Shown piece after piece: positions 55,001-62,845 of a stretch of DNA of 64,000 nucleotides. How positions within the stretch are numbered: the first letter of the stretch is position 1; the number at the start of each line of letters is the position of its first letter. Made by a program: the position numbers and the translations under genes. The stretch is taken from the NCBI GenBank assembly GCA_017619635.1, contig JAFZRZ010000071.1:124001-188000 (forward strand), given 5' to 3'. This DNA is from Lachnospiraceae bacterium. Lineage in GTDB: Bacteria; Bacillota; Clostridia; Lachnospirales; Lachnospiraceae. The notes beneath the pieces are model-generated. The model ran no database searches. It saw nothing but the letters and a program-made list of their open reading frames with translations, and was not told where the DNA came from.

Positions 55001-55712
55001 TTCTCGCTTCGATAACATTCGTTTCGATCAGTCTATTGAATACAAGCTCGGTAAAAGGATTTATGACACAATAACAGTAAAGTACATTTCCACTATCGTA
55101 ACTTTGCCATATATCGTCATAATTGTTAGCAAGAACGTAATCTATTGCTTCGTTAAATTCTGTCCATTGCAAAGATTTTAAGTCATTAACGAATAAGTTA
55201 AATTCTGCCTCGGCCCGTTCTTTACCTGAACCATCTTGATAATAAGGGTTCCATGAATGACCATATGACAGATAACTCTCACTTGAAGACGTAGAATCTT
55301 CCCATTTTGAATATACTGTACTTCTGTTCCAATTTGATACTGAAGTTAATTGTATATCTTTAGAAGCCATACAATTTTGTGCAAAATATAGTGCTCTTGC
55401 AAAACTTTTATATGTATCATTGTTGTGAGCTTCTATATTTTGATGAGTTGTCCAACCTTCTCCCGTGGCTATATTGGGCAGAAAATTATTTCTAAAAAAT
55501 GGCAATATTAAAGTGCCATTATCAGCCACATAAGGATCAGCTGTGCTGTATTTACCACCATCTCCATAATACATATTGTCGCTATGCTTTTCTGTTATAG
55601 CATAATCATAAGGTATGTTGTCAGCATATGCCGGTATAACTGATGAAAAAATCATTATACCCGCCAATGCGCATGTCAATGATCTTTTGAGACGTGTTAA
55701 TATTTCTCTCAT
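49020..55712 (-). CDS. Giant surface protein with 15 InlB-type repeats
   Basis: A 2230-residue exported protein. A signal peptide (1-30, ending near AYAD) is followed by a unique domain (about 31-640). Fifteen Listeria-Bacteroides (InlB B/Flg_new) repeats of about 65 residues, pattern VTFxSNGG...P.DPTKTGHTFxKW...YDF, span about 645-2070. They are interrupted twice by a related module beginning GEM(T/V)YQK(K/R)L. A VaFE/SpaA-like domain (about 2085-2215, VVFEELRAPDGG) ends it. The C-terminus GIFPWLKGLFK has no LPxTG signal, membrane segment or positive tail, so the anchoring route is unclear. Probable adhesin. Confidence 0.85.
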   Translation of the reverse strand: MREILTRLKRSLTCALAGIMIFSSVIPAYADNIPYDYAITEKHSDNMYYGDGGKYSTADPYVADNGTLILPFFRNNFLPNIATGEGWTTHQNIEAHNNDTYKSFARALYFAQNCMASKDIQLTSVSNWNRSTVYSKWEDSTSSSESYLSYGHSWNPYYQDGSGKERAEAEFNLFVNDLKSLQWTEFNEAIDYVLANNYDDIWQSYDSGNVLYCYCVINPFTELVFNRLIETNVIEARTGSPRYAIKQSTLNGNSSSFDFLDYPGMTDMTVDMYSADPFVGAKYYSTDNYGYDTFYSQDAFNARDGHNMTNTMSFADLFYDEYEFANSGANKALTLSFGIVNYSETSSSGTLNHLDTDTSKYITVTFPILSPVYVPTSTTMLNSAFLTDLQVGDVLAPNSVIYKGYDPQNDIIWDCAIFSSSMEPMSASASAWDIRMTLPDNTVLTDSSMNQYKFKSDNIDEWSNATIELETSYYDEDWNFHERYNLLEYNSFDDTNSYIYFTDTTSGLPVNFKLYGPDYGDYSAGKISEVIYYKPADAENPYTKSYIQPVDYCVYAGSDFYMHESPIEEDSNGNHYIESKTKLDSSPISSASTFATRMPVEDDVTGYQIIEITEGDVQDWGDNVPSYARFEGIKTIYIRVAPLGGSHTVTFNSNGGSSVDNQTVSDGETATEPDPAPTKDYQDFEYWYLDDEDTAFDFSTPITTDITLNALWSGEMTYQKKLIQDGTNLSFTWNDDIDDVKTAFTTGSGAGSTAATFEAEYEDKNTVWTASMTINDADYDEATENVPEDQLPDVSETKNLAVFDISIKKTIADDANETNILKSKDMTHTGSPLSISIDMASVLPDNAVLSDVSIYRIHNNTVTEVDVDYNESDMTATFENDDYSYFLMYYGWFHEVTFDSKGGTAVDPQTIADEGVATKPTPNPTKTGHTFSKWCSDTNATVEYDFTTPVTADKTLYAAWSKNNYTVTFESNGGTAIAEQHIDYLDKATQPADPTKTGHTFSKWYSNVGLTDEYDFDTPIEEDITLYAGYTTNQYSVTFNSKGGTAVDSQTVNYLGKATKPTPNPTKLGHAFVKWCSDEDCTQEYDFNTEITGDKILYAAWSINDYTVSFVTNGGSAIDPITVTYGQTFALAPNATTRQGYSLANWYTEPELENVYSFSTPVTDDLTIYADWNERNYTVKFVTLGGSSVDDQTVSYTGKATKPADPTRTGYTFDKWYLYGGETPLSDGSYDLSGPFDFNDPITNYINHMYNTVTLYAGWNKNNYTVLFESNGGTPIASQHVDYLGKATKPADPTKTGHTFSKWYSNIGLTDEFDFNTPIEDNTTLYAGYTVNQYTVTFDSKGGSTVPSQTVNYLGKATKPTDPILTGNAFDKWYSDEDCTQEFSFDTEITEDKILYAGWQLNKYSVTFVSNGGTAVDSQLKDHGSKADKPADPTKTGHAFVRWCSDEGLTTEYNFDTLLESNIILYADWSLNNYTITFESNGGTPIDAQHVDHGSYVTRPTDPLLTGHTFRKWYTDEELTTEYDFTASVSSAMTLYAGYDTNHYTVTFNSNGGSAVASQSIEYENYATKPADPSYAHYNFVRWYLNDEDTEFDFANTKITDDITLTAKWTLVKHTVTFDSNGGTDVASQSVEYGSSATRPSDPTQTSRDFVRWYLNDPTQEYDFSSAVTQDITLTALWHGEMVYQKRLTKNTNLGITWDDTMDNVKEAFHTDIDDEYTDTNNYWTATMTVSDVPYEEAVGDHTRELPSEEEHKHSVAFDIGIDKKISTDAEATDILEQETLTHTQKPLTASIDMNTVIADTFGNDDAGTASNNASNVRISDVSVYRIHNDEVTKLDIEYNRETNKATFENDDYSIFIMYYGWYYEITFDSNGGSTVAGQLVHEGDTVTKPADPTKTDFVFEHWCSDPGLTTEYNFSTPVYADMTLYARWKPLYTVTFDSVGGSAVAPQAVPDGDTATIPTSPTKALYVFDGWYKEASYVTLYDFTDPVTSSFTLYAKWKDAPITHTVTFDSDGGTAYPAQTIADGDKATNPGSPSKSGYTFVAWTMGGSNYDFTAPVTADITLKAVYKKNPEPTPEPEPDPEPSVEVPKFMYTEAKVNGQKFAVAGTGEITIIDTVNYSGYCNPAYDYTLEGILMNKATGQPYLDANGNEVKSVVSFHGSTEGTITVKFTFNASNIKAGTTLVVFEELRAPDGGLIAQHKDINSEAQSIMIMGYVPVQTGIFPWLKGLFK

Positions 55713-56065
55713 TCTTCCTTTCCCTCCGTTGTCGCGTCTATTGAGTCTTTTATCTTCTTGTATTCTTCCCCGTCATAAGCATCTATTATATCTACAACCT
55801 GTTGGCTGCGCTCTATCTTATAGCCACGTTTGAGCATATATTCGAGCCTTTCCATCACTTTGGAGTGATTTATTAAAAGCCTTGCCAGGTTGATATCTTC
55901 TCCCTCAATGTCAAAATCCACAGGATCAAGATTTGAAAGTATCATGCCCAGTGAATCATTGAATGCATGGTCGAAACCTTCTAAAAACTTCTTATCATCT
56001 TCTTTGAGATATTTGATGTTGTAAGTGGTGTCTTTTTCGACATCGGGTAGATGTACAAAGTCCAT
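55709..56065 (-). CDS. Hypothetical protein coupled to the surface-protein gene
   Basis: A 118-residue acidic helical protein. ATG 56065 is preferred because GAAGGGA lies 12 nt upstream and a CATACTTATATATG box lies just before; the frame is open to 56110. The stop overlaps the giant gene's start (ATGA), so the two are translationally coupled. Possibly a cytoplasmic chaperone or regulator of secretion; this is speculation from position. Confidence 0.55.
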   Translation of the reverse strand: MDFVHLPDVEKDTTYNIKYLKEDDKKFLEGFDHAFNDSLGMILSNLDPVDFDIEGEDINLARLLINHSKVMERLEYMLKRGYKIERSQQVVDIIDAYDGEEYKKIKDSIDATTEGKEE

Positions 56066-56234
56066 AGATATAGTTATCCCTTCAAAAAAGCATAATTTGC
56101 ATAACTTCATATATAAGTATGGTGGAAATTAAAAAGAAAATTGCTGTTTTTAGTCCTAAAGTAACATAAAAATAGCGCATTTTTACTGCTTTCCAATTTG
56201 CTATAAAAATGGGGATAATGGCAAAATTTTGTGC

Positions 56235-56273
56235 AAAAAAAATATAACCACCTCATTTTAAGATGGTTATATT
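56235..56273 (-). terminator. Terminator of the glycosyltransferase/chemoreceptor operon
   Basis: AATATAACCATCT/AGGTGGTTATATT stem with T8 on the minus strand, merging into TTTTGCACAAAA. Confidence 0.85.
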
Positions 56274-56287
56274 GATGATCGGTTGTG

Positions 56288-57490
56288 TTAATTTGGAGAT
56301 TTTGTTATCTCTTTTGGCTCTTTTTGTTTCTTTCTCTCTTCTTTTGGTGTAAACACAAAGAATTTTATTGGCGAAGTGATGATTATTCCAAATGCGATCA
56401 AAGTTCCCATTAATGCATGATATGTAAAAGCAAAATGTCCGCCGGAATGTCCGCTTAAAACAGCATATCTTATTATGGGGATCATCGTTATTATAAAGAA
56501 GTAATAATTTGTTCTACAGTAACTACCCATTATATATATAATAAACAGGCTAAATAACAGTATTGCGATCCACATTCCAAGGGAATCCATTAATCTCACA
56601 CTCATCAGATTCATTCCTATCGCTTCTATCGGAGAATATTCACTTGATATCTTTTCGATAAGTTTCTGATTTGATATTGTCATATCATTGCCGGAACATA
56701 TCAGTAAAAGGTAATTAGTCCCCATTGATAATATATATCCGCTTCCCCAGTTTATACATGTTAGAAGAAATGATCTGATATTGATGTCTTCGTGTACACT
56801 TATGTCTATGATCAGAGGTAATGTGAGCGTTAATGTTTCAAATGTAAGGAAATCAAAGTATGCAACACACATTCCTATGATGAAATACATCAGATATCTA
56901 TTCTTTATTTCTTTTTTTAAACAGATATATACTGAGAATCCTAATGCGATAGCCATGCAAAACATATATTCAAGACATTTGATGACTATATTGAAATATG
57001 TCATGTATGCCATTAATGGAATGATCAATGCCAGAATGTAATGCTTTCTTATTATCAATGATACTGATAATAATGTAAGTAAAGCAATGACTATGATGGC
57101 CATTATCGTCGTTATTCCTTTTTGATCTGTGATGACGAGTAATGGTCTTATCACAGCCGCATAGCCATGCCAGTATCTTCCGTAATGAACTACAGAATTC
57201 GCATGTTCTACAAAAACTACCGGATTGATAACAGATGACTCGGGCAACCCTAATTCATAGGAAAGGTCTATCATGACTTCGTCAGCTGCAACATCTATAA
57301 ATGTTGAAAAATTATTTGTTTCCGTGAGTCTGTAAAGTGGATACTTCCCCTGTATAGCATTTTCTCTACCGGAATAGGCATTGTTTTTTAAAATGCTCTG
57401 CGGGATACATGAAACAAGGAACAGGGCCAGCAAAAAGGCCGCTATCGCAATAATATACGTCTTTAGATAAGTTAATGTCGTCTCTTTCAT
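56288..57490 (-). CDS. Polytopic membrane protein, GT-C-like
   Basis: A 400-residue protein with about nine to ten hydrophobic segments. A large extracytoplasmic loop after the first one (about 28-115) is followed by a cytoplasmic Lys-rich end. The layout resembles GT-C glycosyltransferases that use polyprenyl-phosphate sugars. A GT2 enzyme of the type that makes such donors is encoded two genes upstream in the same operon. No catalytic D-x-D or similar motif is certain. Alternative: an uncharacterised transporter. Confidence 0.5.
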   Translation of the reverse strand: MKETTLTYLKTYIIAIAAFLLALFLVSCIPQSILKNNAYSGRENAIQGKYPLYRLTETNNFSTFIDVAADEVMIDLSYELGLPESSVINPVVFVEHANSVVHYGRYWHGYAAVIRPLLVITDQKGITTIMAIIVIALLTLLSVSLIIRKHYILALIIPLMAYMTYFNIVIKCLEYMFCMAIALGFSVYICLKKEIKNRYLMYFIIGMCVAYFDFLTFETLTLTLPLIIDISVHEDINIRSFLLTCINWGSGYILSMGTNYLLLICSGNDMTISNQKLIEKISSEYSPIEAIGMNLMSVRLMDSLGMWIAILLFSLFIIYIMGSYCRTNYYFFIITMIPIIRYAVLSGHSGGHFAFTYHALMGTLIAFGIIITSPIKFFVFTPKEERKKQKEPKEITKSPN

Positions 57491-57498
57491 ACTTCCCC

Positions 57499-59181
57499 TT
57501 ATTTGAAGTATTCAACCGCCTGCATAAGATCACTTGCAAGAGTGTTTAATGTTGTGGTTCCTGCTGATACTTCTTCTACATTTGAAAGAACACTTTCCGT
57601 ACTTGCCGTTACTTCTTCGTTTGTTGCGCTTGTCTCTTCAGAGATAGCACTTAAATCACTTACGGCATTAGTGATAGTTTCTTTTATGCTCTCAAGCTTT
57701 CTTGTTACGTCAGTTACTGCTGATATTTCTTCTACTGACGCCTTGATGTTTGCATCAAGAAGAGTGAATTTATCCTGTGTTGTGGCAAGTAATTCTTTTT
57801 CTTCATCGATGTATTTCTTAACAGAGCCGGTCTGATCTACGCATTCTTTAGACTGAACAGCAATAGCTGAAACGATGTTCTTTATCTCGTCAGCCGATTC
57901 ATTACTCTGTGCTGCAAGTTTTCCTATCTCATCTGCAACGACCGCAAATCCTTTTCCTGCTTCCCCTGCCCTTGCTGCCTCAATTGATGCATTGAGAGCA
58001 AGAAGATTTGTCTGACTTGCTATATCATTGATAAGTCCGACCATTTCTTCTATCTTGACGATAGAATTGTTTGTCTCATTGATCTTGGATATGATACCGT
58101 CTATTGCCTCAGAAGACTTTACTGATGATTCAACTACGCTCTCTATGCACTCTGCTGCCTCTTTATTGGCATCATTCATTGTAGATGCACTTGAGGACAG
58201 TTTGTCTACGCTCTGTGTAGTATCGCCCATGATCGCGTTCATGTCATTCATTTCATTTGCAATGTTCTGTACGTTTTCTGCCATAGAAAATGTTGTCTGC
58301 GATAGATTCTCCATTGAATCAGATATTTCCTTTGTGGCTGATGATGTATCATTTGCCAAAACAGAGGTCTGCTGAACAGTTGATGCAAGTGTAGATGCGG
58401 AATCTCTTATTTTTGCTATGGATTCGTTTAAAACAGCTGAAAGTTTATGCGATGAATCCAAAAGCATATTTGTTTCTTTGATTATGCTATGAGCTTCAAT
58501 ATGTGTATTGGTATCACCGTTTGCTAATGATTCCATGCCGACTGCGACGCTCTTAAGAGGAGTGGACATCTTCTTTGCGATCCATAATGATATCAATAGA
58601 TAGAAAATAAGGATTCCCATGCTTACACCTATAACAACACCGATTATATTATGTTCAGCGTTCTGTATCGGAATTGCCTGTTTTCCTGCAAAAGCCATGC
58701 CGACTACTTCTCCGTTACCATTTTTCATGGGAAGGTAATATACGTAATAATCTATATCATTGATAACGATATCTGATGAGTAAAAATCCTTGCCGGCACT
58801 TACGGCTTCCCAGACTTCTGGAGATGCTTTTGTTCCTTCTATTCTGTTTCCGGTATTTTTATCGAATATTGTCGTTATGAAACGCTCATCATATTTGAAT
58901 ATCGTGAAATCTATACCGGTCTGTTGCATATCATCGATATATGAATGATCGTAAGAGATAAATCCGTCTGTGAGGTCGTTGTCATTTACAAGGTCATACT
59001 CGTAATATTTCTGTAATCCGGTACATGCGGTGACCAGTTCTTCGTATGTGCTCGTTTCAAGATTTTTGACCATAATTTTTGCTGAGATTATGGTAAATGC
59101 TATGGCTCCTGTAATCAAAGGTATCAATGCAAATAATAACAATACCAAATTAAGATTAAGAAGTTTTTTCTTTGCTTCCAT
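57499..59181 (-). CDS. Methyl-accepting chemotaxis protein
   Basis: A 560-residue chemoreceptor: membrane segment 1 (about 10-33), extracytoplasmic Cache-like sensor (about 34-175, including [20 protein letters not shown]), membrane segment 2 (about 178-202), HAMP (about 203-255, [18 protein letters not shown]), then the signalling coiled coil with the canonical tip [18 protein letters not shown]. The ligand is unknown. Chemoreceptors on plasmids are uncommon and imply that the host is motile or uses the pathway. The gene starts within the end of the GT2 gene (26-nt overlap). Confidence 0.9.
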   Translation of the reverse strand: MEAKKKLLNLNLVLLLFALIPLITGAIAFTIISAKIMVKNLETSTYEELVTACTGLQKYYEYDLVNDNDLTDGFISYDHSYIDDMQQTGIDFTIFKYDERFITTIFDKNTGNRIEGTKASPEVWEAVSAGKDFYSSDIVINDIDYYVYYLPMKNGNGEVVGMAFAGKQAIPIQNAEHNIIGVVIGVSMGILIFYLLISLWIAKKMSTPLKSVAVGMESLANGDTNTHIEAHSIIKETNMLLDSSHKLSAVLNESIAKIRDSASTLASTVQQTSVLANDTSSATKEISDSMENLSQTTFSMAENVQNIANEMNDMNAIMGDTTQSVDKLSSSASTMNDANKEAAECIESVVESSVKSSEAIDGIISKINETNNSIVKIEEMVGLINDIASQTNLLALNASIEAARAGEAGKGFAVVADEIGKLAAQSNESADEIKNIVSAIAVQSKECVDQTGSVKKYIDEEKELLATTQDKFTLLDANIKASVEEISAVTDVTRKLESIKETITNAVSDLSAISEETSATNEEVTASTESVLSNVEEVSAGTTTLNTLASDLMQAVEYFK

Positions 59182-59872
59182 GGTTCTTTCCTCTTTCCTT
59201 GAACATATAATTTATGATCCTGAATCCGTCCCTTAATGTATTTAAGTGTGACGGCCCATTTCTTTTGTCTTTATGCAGGGTTATAGGTACTTCAGATATC
59301 CTGTATCCTGCTTTTTGCGATTTAAATATCATTTCTGTGGCAAACTCCATTCCTTCTGTTGAAAGATTAAGTTTCTTTATCTTTTCTGTGTTAAATCCTC
59401 TTAGGCCACAGTTAAAATCATTTATATTGCTTCCGGACAGATATCTGCCCAGAGAACTTAACAAAGGGTTTCCTATATATTTATGAGACCATGTCATCGC
59501 CCCTTTATTGATATGTCCTCCGAAACGATCACCTATCACAAGGTCATCTCCGCCTCTGAGTTTTATCATAAAGGGAGTGAGTTTAACAAAATCATAACTC
59601 ATGTCGGAATCGCCCATGATTATGTATCTTCCTTTTGCTTCGTTTATGCCTCTTTTTAACGCATTTCCATAGCCTTGATTTTCTTCTACAACAACACGCA
59701 CACCCATATATGAAGCTGCTTCTAAAGAATTATCTGTACTGCCATTGTCAACAACAAGTATTTCTGCATCTATCTCATTTTTCTTGATGAATTCTGCTGC
59801 CAGTGAAATACATTCTGTTATTGTTCTTTCTTCATTCAAACATGGCATTAAGATTGTCAATTCTTTTTCCAT
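59156..59872 (-). CDS. GT2 glycosyltransferase, dolichol-phosphate-mannose-synthase-like
   Basis: A family 2 glycosyltransferase of 238 residues: [13 protein letters not shown] start, [10 protein letters not shown] nucleotide-sugar loop, GDSDMSYDF (the D-x-D metal site), and the [10 protein letters not shown] acceptor-side motif. The type transfers a sugar to polyprenyl phosphate at the membrane. ATG 59872 has CAGGAG 5 nt upstream. It heads an operon with the chemoreceptor and GT-C-like gene, which suggests surface-glycan modification. The end is basic ([10 protein letters not shown]). Confidence 0.8.
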   Translation of the reverse strand: MEKELTILMPCLNEERTITECISLAAEFIKKNEIDAEILVVDNGSTDNSLEAASYMGVRVVVEENQGYGNALKRGINEAKGRYIIMGDSDMSYDFVKLTPFMIKLRGGDDLVIGDRFGGHINKGAMTWSHKYIGNPLLSSLGRYLSGSNINDFNCGLRGFNTEKIKKLNLSTEGMEFATEMIFKSQKAGYRISEVPITLHKDKRNGPSHLNTLRDGFRIINYMFKERGKNHGSKEKTS

Positions 59873-59904
59873 AAGCACTCCTGGGTGTGCGTAAGATTTA
59901 AATA

Positions 59905-61443
59905 TTACTGGAAGTATTTTGCTACATCATTATCAAATACCAGTTCCTTCGGAGGCTTGTACTGTTTGCCTCTGTGTTCTGTGTTGTACTTACCCATTTT
60001 CTGAACATCTTCACTACATTCTTCAAACATGAGTGAATCATCTGTAACACTTGACGGGATAACGGGTGTTGATTCCAATGATCTGCACTTGTAGAACATT
60101 CTTGAACAGTTCTTTACACTGCTTGGAATCTCAGGCGCTTCCTTAAGTGAGAAGCAGTTTTCAAACATACTCTGACAGTTTTCAACGCCTGCGGGTATAT
60201 CCGGTGCATTTTTGAGGTTTCTGCAACCTTCAAACATGAATGCACAGCTTGTTACACCTTTCTGGAGCAACGGCGGTCTTTCAAGGAATTCGCAGCCTCT
60301 GAACATGTTAGAATAGTCTGTCAGTCCATGAGGTATTCTGATCTTGCTTCCTTCCTTTTCTTTGCCGATGTAGTTGAGTACGTCTGTTTCAGCCGATATA
60401 GCGTTTATGGAAAATTCCTTATAGTTATAATCGAAGATGCCAAGATTTCCTTCGTAATGGATCTTTTTCATATTTGACTTAAATGCTTCAACTACAACTT
60501 CTTCACAATCTGCAAGGATATTGTTATACTCGACTTCCTTGGGATTTCTAAAGAATGACATCGGAGCTTTTGTAAGAGATTTGCAGCCTGCATACATGAA
60601 ATTGCAGTATCTCATGCTCTTTACTGTCTTTGACGGACGTATGAGTGATGTACAACCGGTATACATATAAGAACAATCTTTTACTCCTATAGGTATCACT
60701 GCCGGTAACTTAAGCTTTGTGTTTCCTGCAAACATCAGACGGCAACTCGTGATTCCTTCGGGTATCTCTATCTTTCCTCCGTCTGTTTCGGATCCGATGT
60801 ACTGAAGAACGTCTTCATCTCCTATCGTCTTTAACTCGAATTCATTGACGTTGTAAGCAAACTTGCCAAGTGGCCCGTCATAGTTTTCCATCTGACTTAC
60901 AAAGCCGATGTCTTCTACTTTGATCTTTGCAAAAGGTGTGTCCTTAAGGATACCGACTACGCTTATTACAGTAGGCGGAATATCCGGGGGCTGTTTGAGT
61001 GATTCACAACCTGCGAGCATATAATCGCATGTACGAACACTATCGGGAATGATAGGCGGGATCTCAAGCAACGGACAATTTCTGAACATTGAGTTTGCAT
61101 TGACTAGTGTCTCCGGTAACTTTGGAGTAAGTCTTAAAAAGTCCTGTGAATCAAACATATGAGAGCAATCGGTTACTCCCTCGGGGATTATAGGGGGAGT
61201 CTCAAGTCTTGAGAACCTTGCCATCATATTTTTCTGATAGTCGGGAGAGAACATAAATCTGCATATCTTGACACCTTCGGGTATCATGATCTTTGTGCCG
61301 TTAGTCTCAACACCGATATACTGAAGCACGTCTCTTTCGAAGCCGTTTTCATCGACTCTCTGAACGATCTTCCAATTACTTGTATCGTAATCGAAATTAC
61401 CAAGTTCACCGTCGTAATGTGTTAAAAAACTTCTTGCAGCCAT
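59905..61443 (-). CDS. BspA/DUF285-type repeat protein
   Basis: A 512-residue protein made of three blocks, each beginning YxGxLGxFxYxxxx and DVLxYIG, followed by 20-24-residue repeats of the form P.IP.GV..C..MF.GC..L. These are the DUF285/BspA leucine-rich-type repeats usually found on surface proteins. There is no signal peptide at the assigned start (MAARSFLTHYDGELG), so either it stays inside or it is exported in another way. Its ribosome site is separated from the start by a small hairpin. Binding function inferred. Confidence 0.65.
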   Translation of the reverse strand: MAARSFLTHYDGELGNFDYDTSNWKIVQRVDENGFERDVLQYIGVETNGTKIMIPEGVKICRFMFSPDYQKNMMARFSRLETPPIIPEGVTDCSHMFDSQDFLRLTPKLPETLVNANSMFRNCPLLEIPPIIPDSVRTCDYMLAGCESLKQPPDIPPTVISVVGILKDTPFAKIKVEDIGFVSQMENYDGPLGKFAYNVNEFELKTIGDEDVLQYIGSETDGGKIEIPEGITSCRLMFAGNTKLKLPAVIPIGVKDCSYMYTGCTSLIRPSKTVKSMRYCNFMYAGCKSLTKAPMSFFRNPKEVEYNNILADCEEVVVEAFKSNMKKIHYEGNLGIFDYNYKEFSINAISAETDVLNYIGKEKEGSKIRIPHGLTDYSNMFRGCEFLERPPLLQKGVTSCAFMFEGCRNLKNAPDIPAGVENCQSMFENCFSLKEAPEIPSSVKNCSRMFYKCRSLESTPVIPSSVTDDSLMFEECSEDVQKMGKYNTEHRGKQYKPPKELVFDNDVAKYFQ

Positions 61444-61453
61444 AAAAATATAT

Positions 61454-61476
61454 GACCGTTATTCGGTCTTCTCCTT
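61454..61476 (-). promoter_or_regulatory. Hairpin between ribosome site and start codon
   Basis: On the minus strand AAGGAG (61476-61471) is followed by GACCG-AATAA-CGGTC (61468-61454) and then the ATG at 61443. Unfolded, the spacing is too long; folding the hairpin would bring it to about 12 nt. Confidence 0.5.
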
Positions 61477-61507
61477 TCTTACTTAAATCTCAAGTATGAT
61501 TATGTAT

Positions 61508-61526
61508 AATACCCATAACGGGTATT
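61508..61526. promoter_or_regulatory. Perfect inverted repeat, possible operator
   Basis: AATACCC-ATAAC-GGGTATT, upstream of the DUF285-type gene and overlapping likely promoter sequence (TATTATACATAATCATACT on the minus strand). Confidence 0.5.
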
Positions 61527-61567
61527 TTGTGCGTTAATAAAAAATAAATATTACGGTTAAACGAGTT

Positions 61568-61684
61568 ATCTACAATAGTAGACATTTTTAACATTGCCCT
61601 CAGTATGACTCACGTACCTACATTAGTAGGCATTTAAATTGCTCGAAGTAACATACAGCCCATCTACATTAGTAGACATTTAAA
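61568..61684 (-). CRISPR. Cas12a-repeat-like mini-array, three units
   Basis: Minus-strand units at 61684-61662, 61638-61616 and 61590-61568. Each reads AAATG-(T/C)CTAC-TA(A/T)T-GTAG(A/G)-T. The hairpin TCTACTATTGTAGAT of the last unit is identical to the stem-loop of type V-A (Cas12a) repeats; the middle unit has the compensating pair change CCTAC/GTAGG. Spacers are 23 nt (61639-61661) and 25 nt (61591-61615). The period is 46-48 bp instead of the 60-70 of normal V-A arrays, and the base before the stem is G where Cas12a repeats have U. It starts right at the sortase stop codon. No cas gene in the window. Confidence 0.6.
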
Positions 61685-62563
61685 TTAATAAGAAACTCTT
61701 TCTTCTTCCATAAAGATCAGATATAATCTTTCGGGCTGATTGCTCTTTTTACCGCTGCATGTTGATAATACGAGCATATTTCTGAAAGAATTGAACTTAT
61801 CTTCATTGCTTATCTTGAATGTTTGCGTAGCATTACATTCACTTATCATCCACTCATATTCGGCAGTTCCTACTGCAAATGGATACAAATATACGGGATC
61901 TGTTTCATGCCCGTCATTTACTGAATAAAGGGAATATTTGATGACTTCGTTCGGAGTGTAAAAATATGCTACGGAATGATCTTGAGCGTATGAAAGTTCA
62001 TGATATTTAAGCAGTGCTCCAAAATAAAGGCTATGATCCTGCAATCTGTGTCCGTATATAATGGTATGAGCATCGGGTAATTCAGATGCTTCTTCGTATC
62101 TTATAAAAAGACTTCCGGTCTTGGATTTGTTACCAAGCGGATCTTTCCATAAATATTTATATGGCTCTGATGCATTGCCTTTCATTACTACATAATCGAT
62201 CGTAGTATCCGGTACATAAAGCCAACCTGCGACTTCATCTTTGTTGACATCTTCAAGTTTCGAGAAATCAATCCTTTTATACATATAATCTGCAGTTAAT
62301 GATATATCCTGAATATCTTGGGGTTCACCCTCTTTTACGCTTTCTTTTTTAGATGTATCCATTACAGATGATATGTCTATAACTGCTGCGTTTGCCATAT
62401 CTTTTGCCATGGCTTCCTGTTTATCTGCGTTTTCATACAGATTCGAATCCATGTTATAAAGAACAATGGCAACGACGCCTATTATTAGCGATGTGATCGT
62501 TACCACCAGAACTATTATCAACAGTTTTTTATGATGTTTTTCGAGAAATTCGTTTATATCCAT
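61685..62563 (-). CDS. Class B-type sortase
   Basis: A 292-residue sortase: membrane segment 14-36, then the catalytic fold with His172 (IIYGHRL), Cys269 (LSTCSG) and Arg279 (PERLYL). The long insertions and the FGALLKY segment fit class B. It cleaves a sorting motif and joins proteins to the wall or into pili. No LPxTG/NPxTN substrate is seen in this window, including the giant protein at 49020-55712. Stop codon touches the mini-array described above, so the array could be transcribed from the sortase promoter. Confidence 0.85.
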   Translation of the reverse strand: MDINEFLEKHHKKLLIIVLVVTITSLIIGVVAIVLYNMDSNLYENADKQEAMAKDMANAAVIDISSVMDTSKKESVKEGEPQDIQDISLTADYMYKRIDFSKLEDVNKDEVAGWLYVPDTTIDYVVMKGNASEPYKYLWKDPLGNKSKTGSLFIRYEEASELPDAHTIIYGHRLQDHSLYFGALLKYHELSYAQDHSVAYFYTPNEVIKYSLYSVNDGHETDPVYLYPFAVGTAEYEWMISECNATQTFKISNEDKFNSFRNMLVLSTCSGKKSNQPERLYLIFMEEERVSY

Positions 62564-62578
62564 ATCAGTTCCGACCGA

Positions 62579-62827
62579 TTAGTTCTTTTTAGGCTTTTCT
62601 GCCATAAGTATTGATCTTGCCGAGTACAGATTGTTTATGCCGGGTTCACTTTTACTCTTTCCCTGTTCGAGTAACACCCTGCATGCATAATTGAGAGACT
62701 GTACTGCCAGATTGTAATCACCCTCCTTATATGTCTGTTCGGCTTTTAATATAAAGTTATAGGCAATTTTATTCTCTGCAAATACTTCTTTGGCTTTTTC
62801 AATATGATCCATGAAAACCATTGCCAT
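62579..62827 (-). CDS. Small helical hypothetical protein
   Basis: An 82-residue protein with a TPR-like helix pair (ILKAEQTYKEGDYNLAVQSL). It lies 15 nt before the sortase gene and is cotranscribed. GGAAG site 11 nt from ATG 62827. Function unknown. Confidence 0.6.
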   Translation of the reverse strand: MAMVFMDHIEKAKEVFAENKIAYNFILKAEQTYKEGDYNLAVQSLNYACRVLLEQGKSKSEPGINNLYSARSILMAEKPKKN

Positions 62828-62845
62828 TTTTAGTTACTTCCTTTC

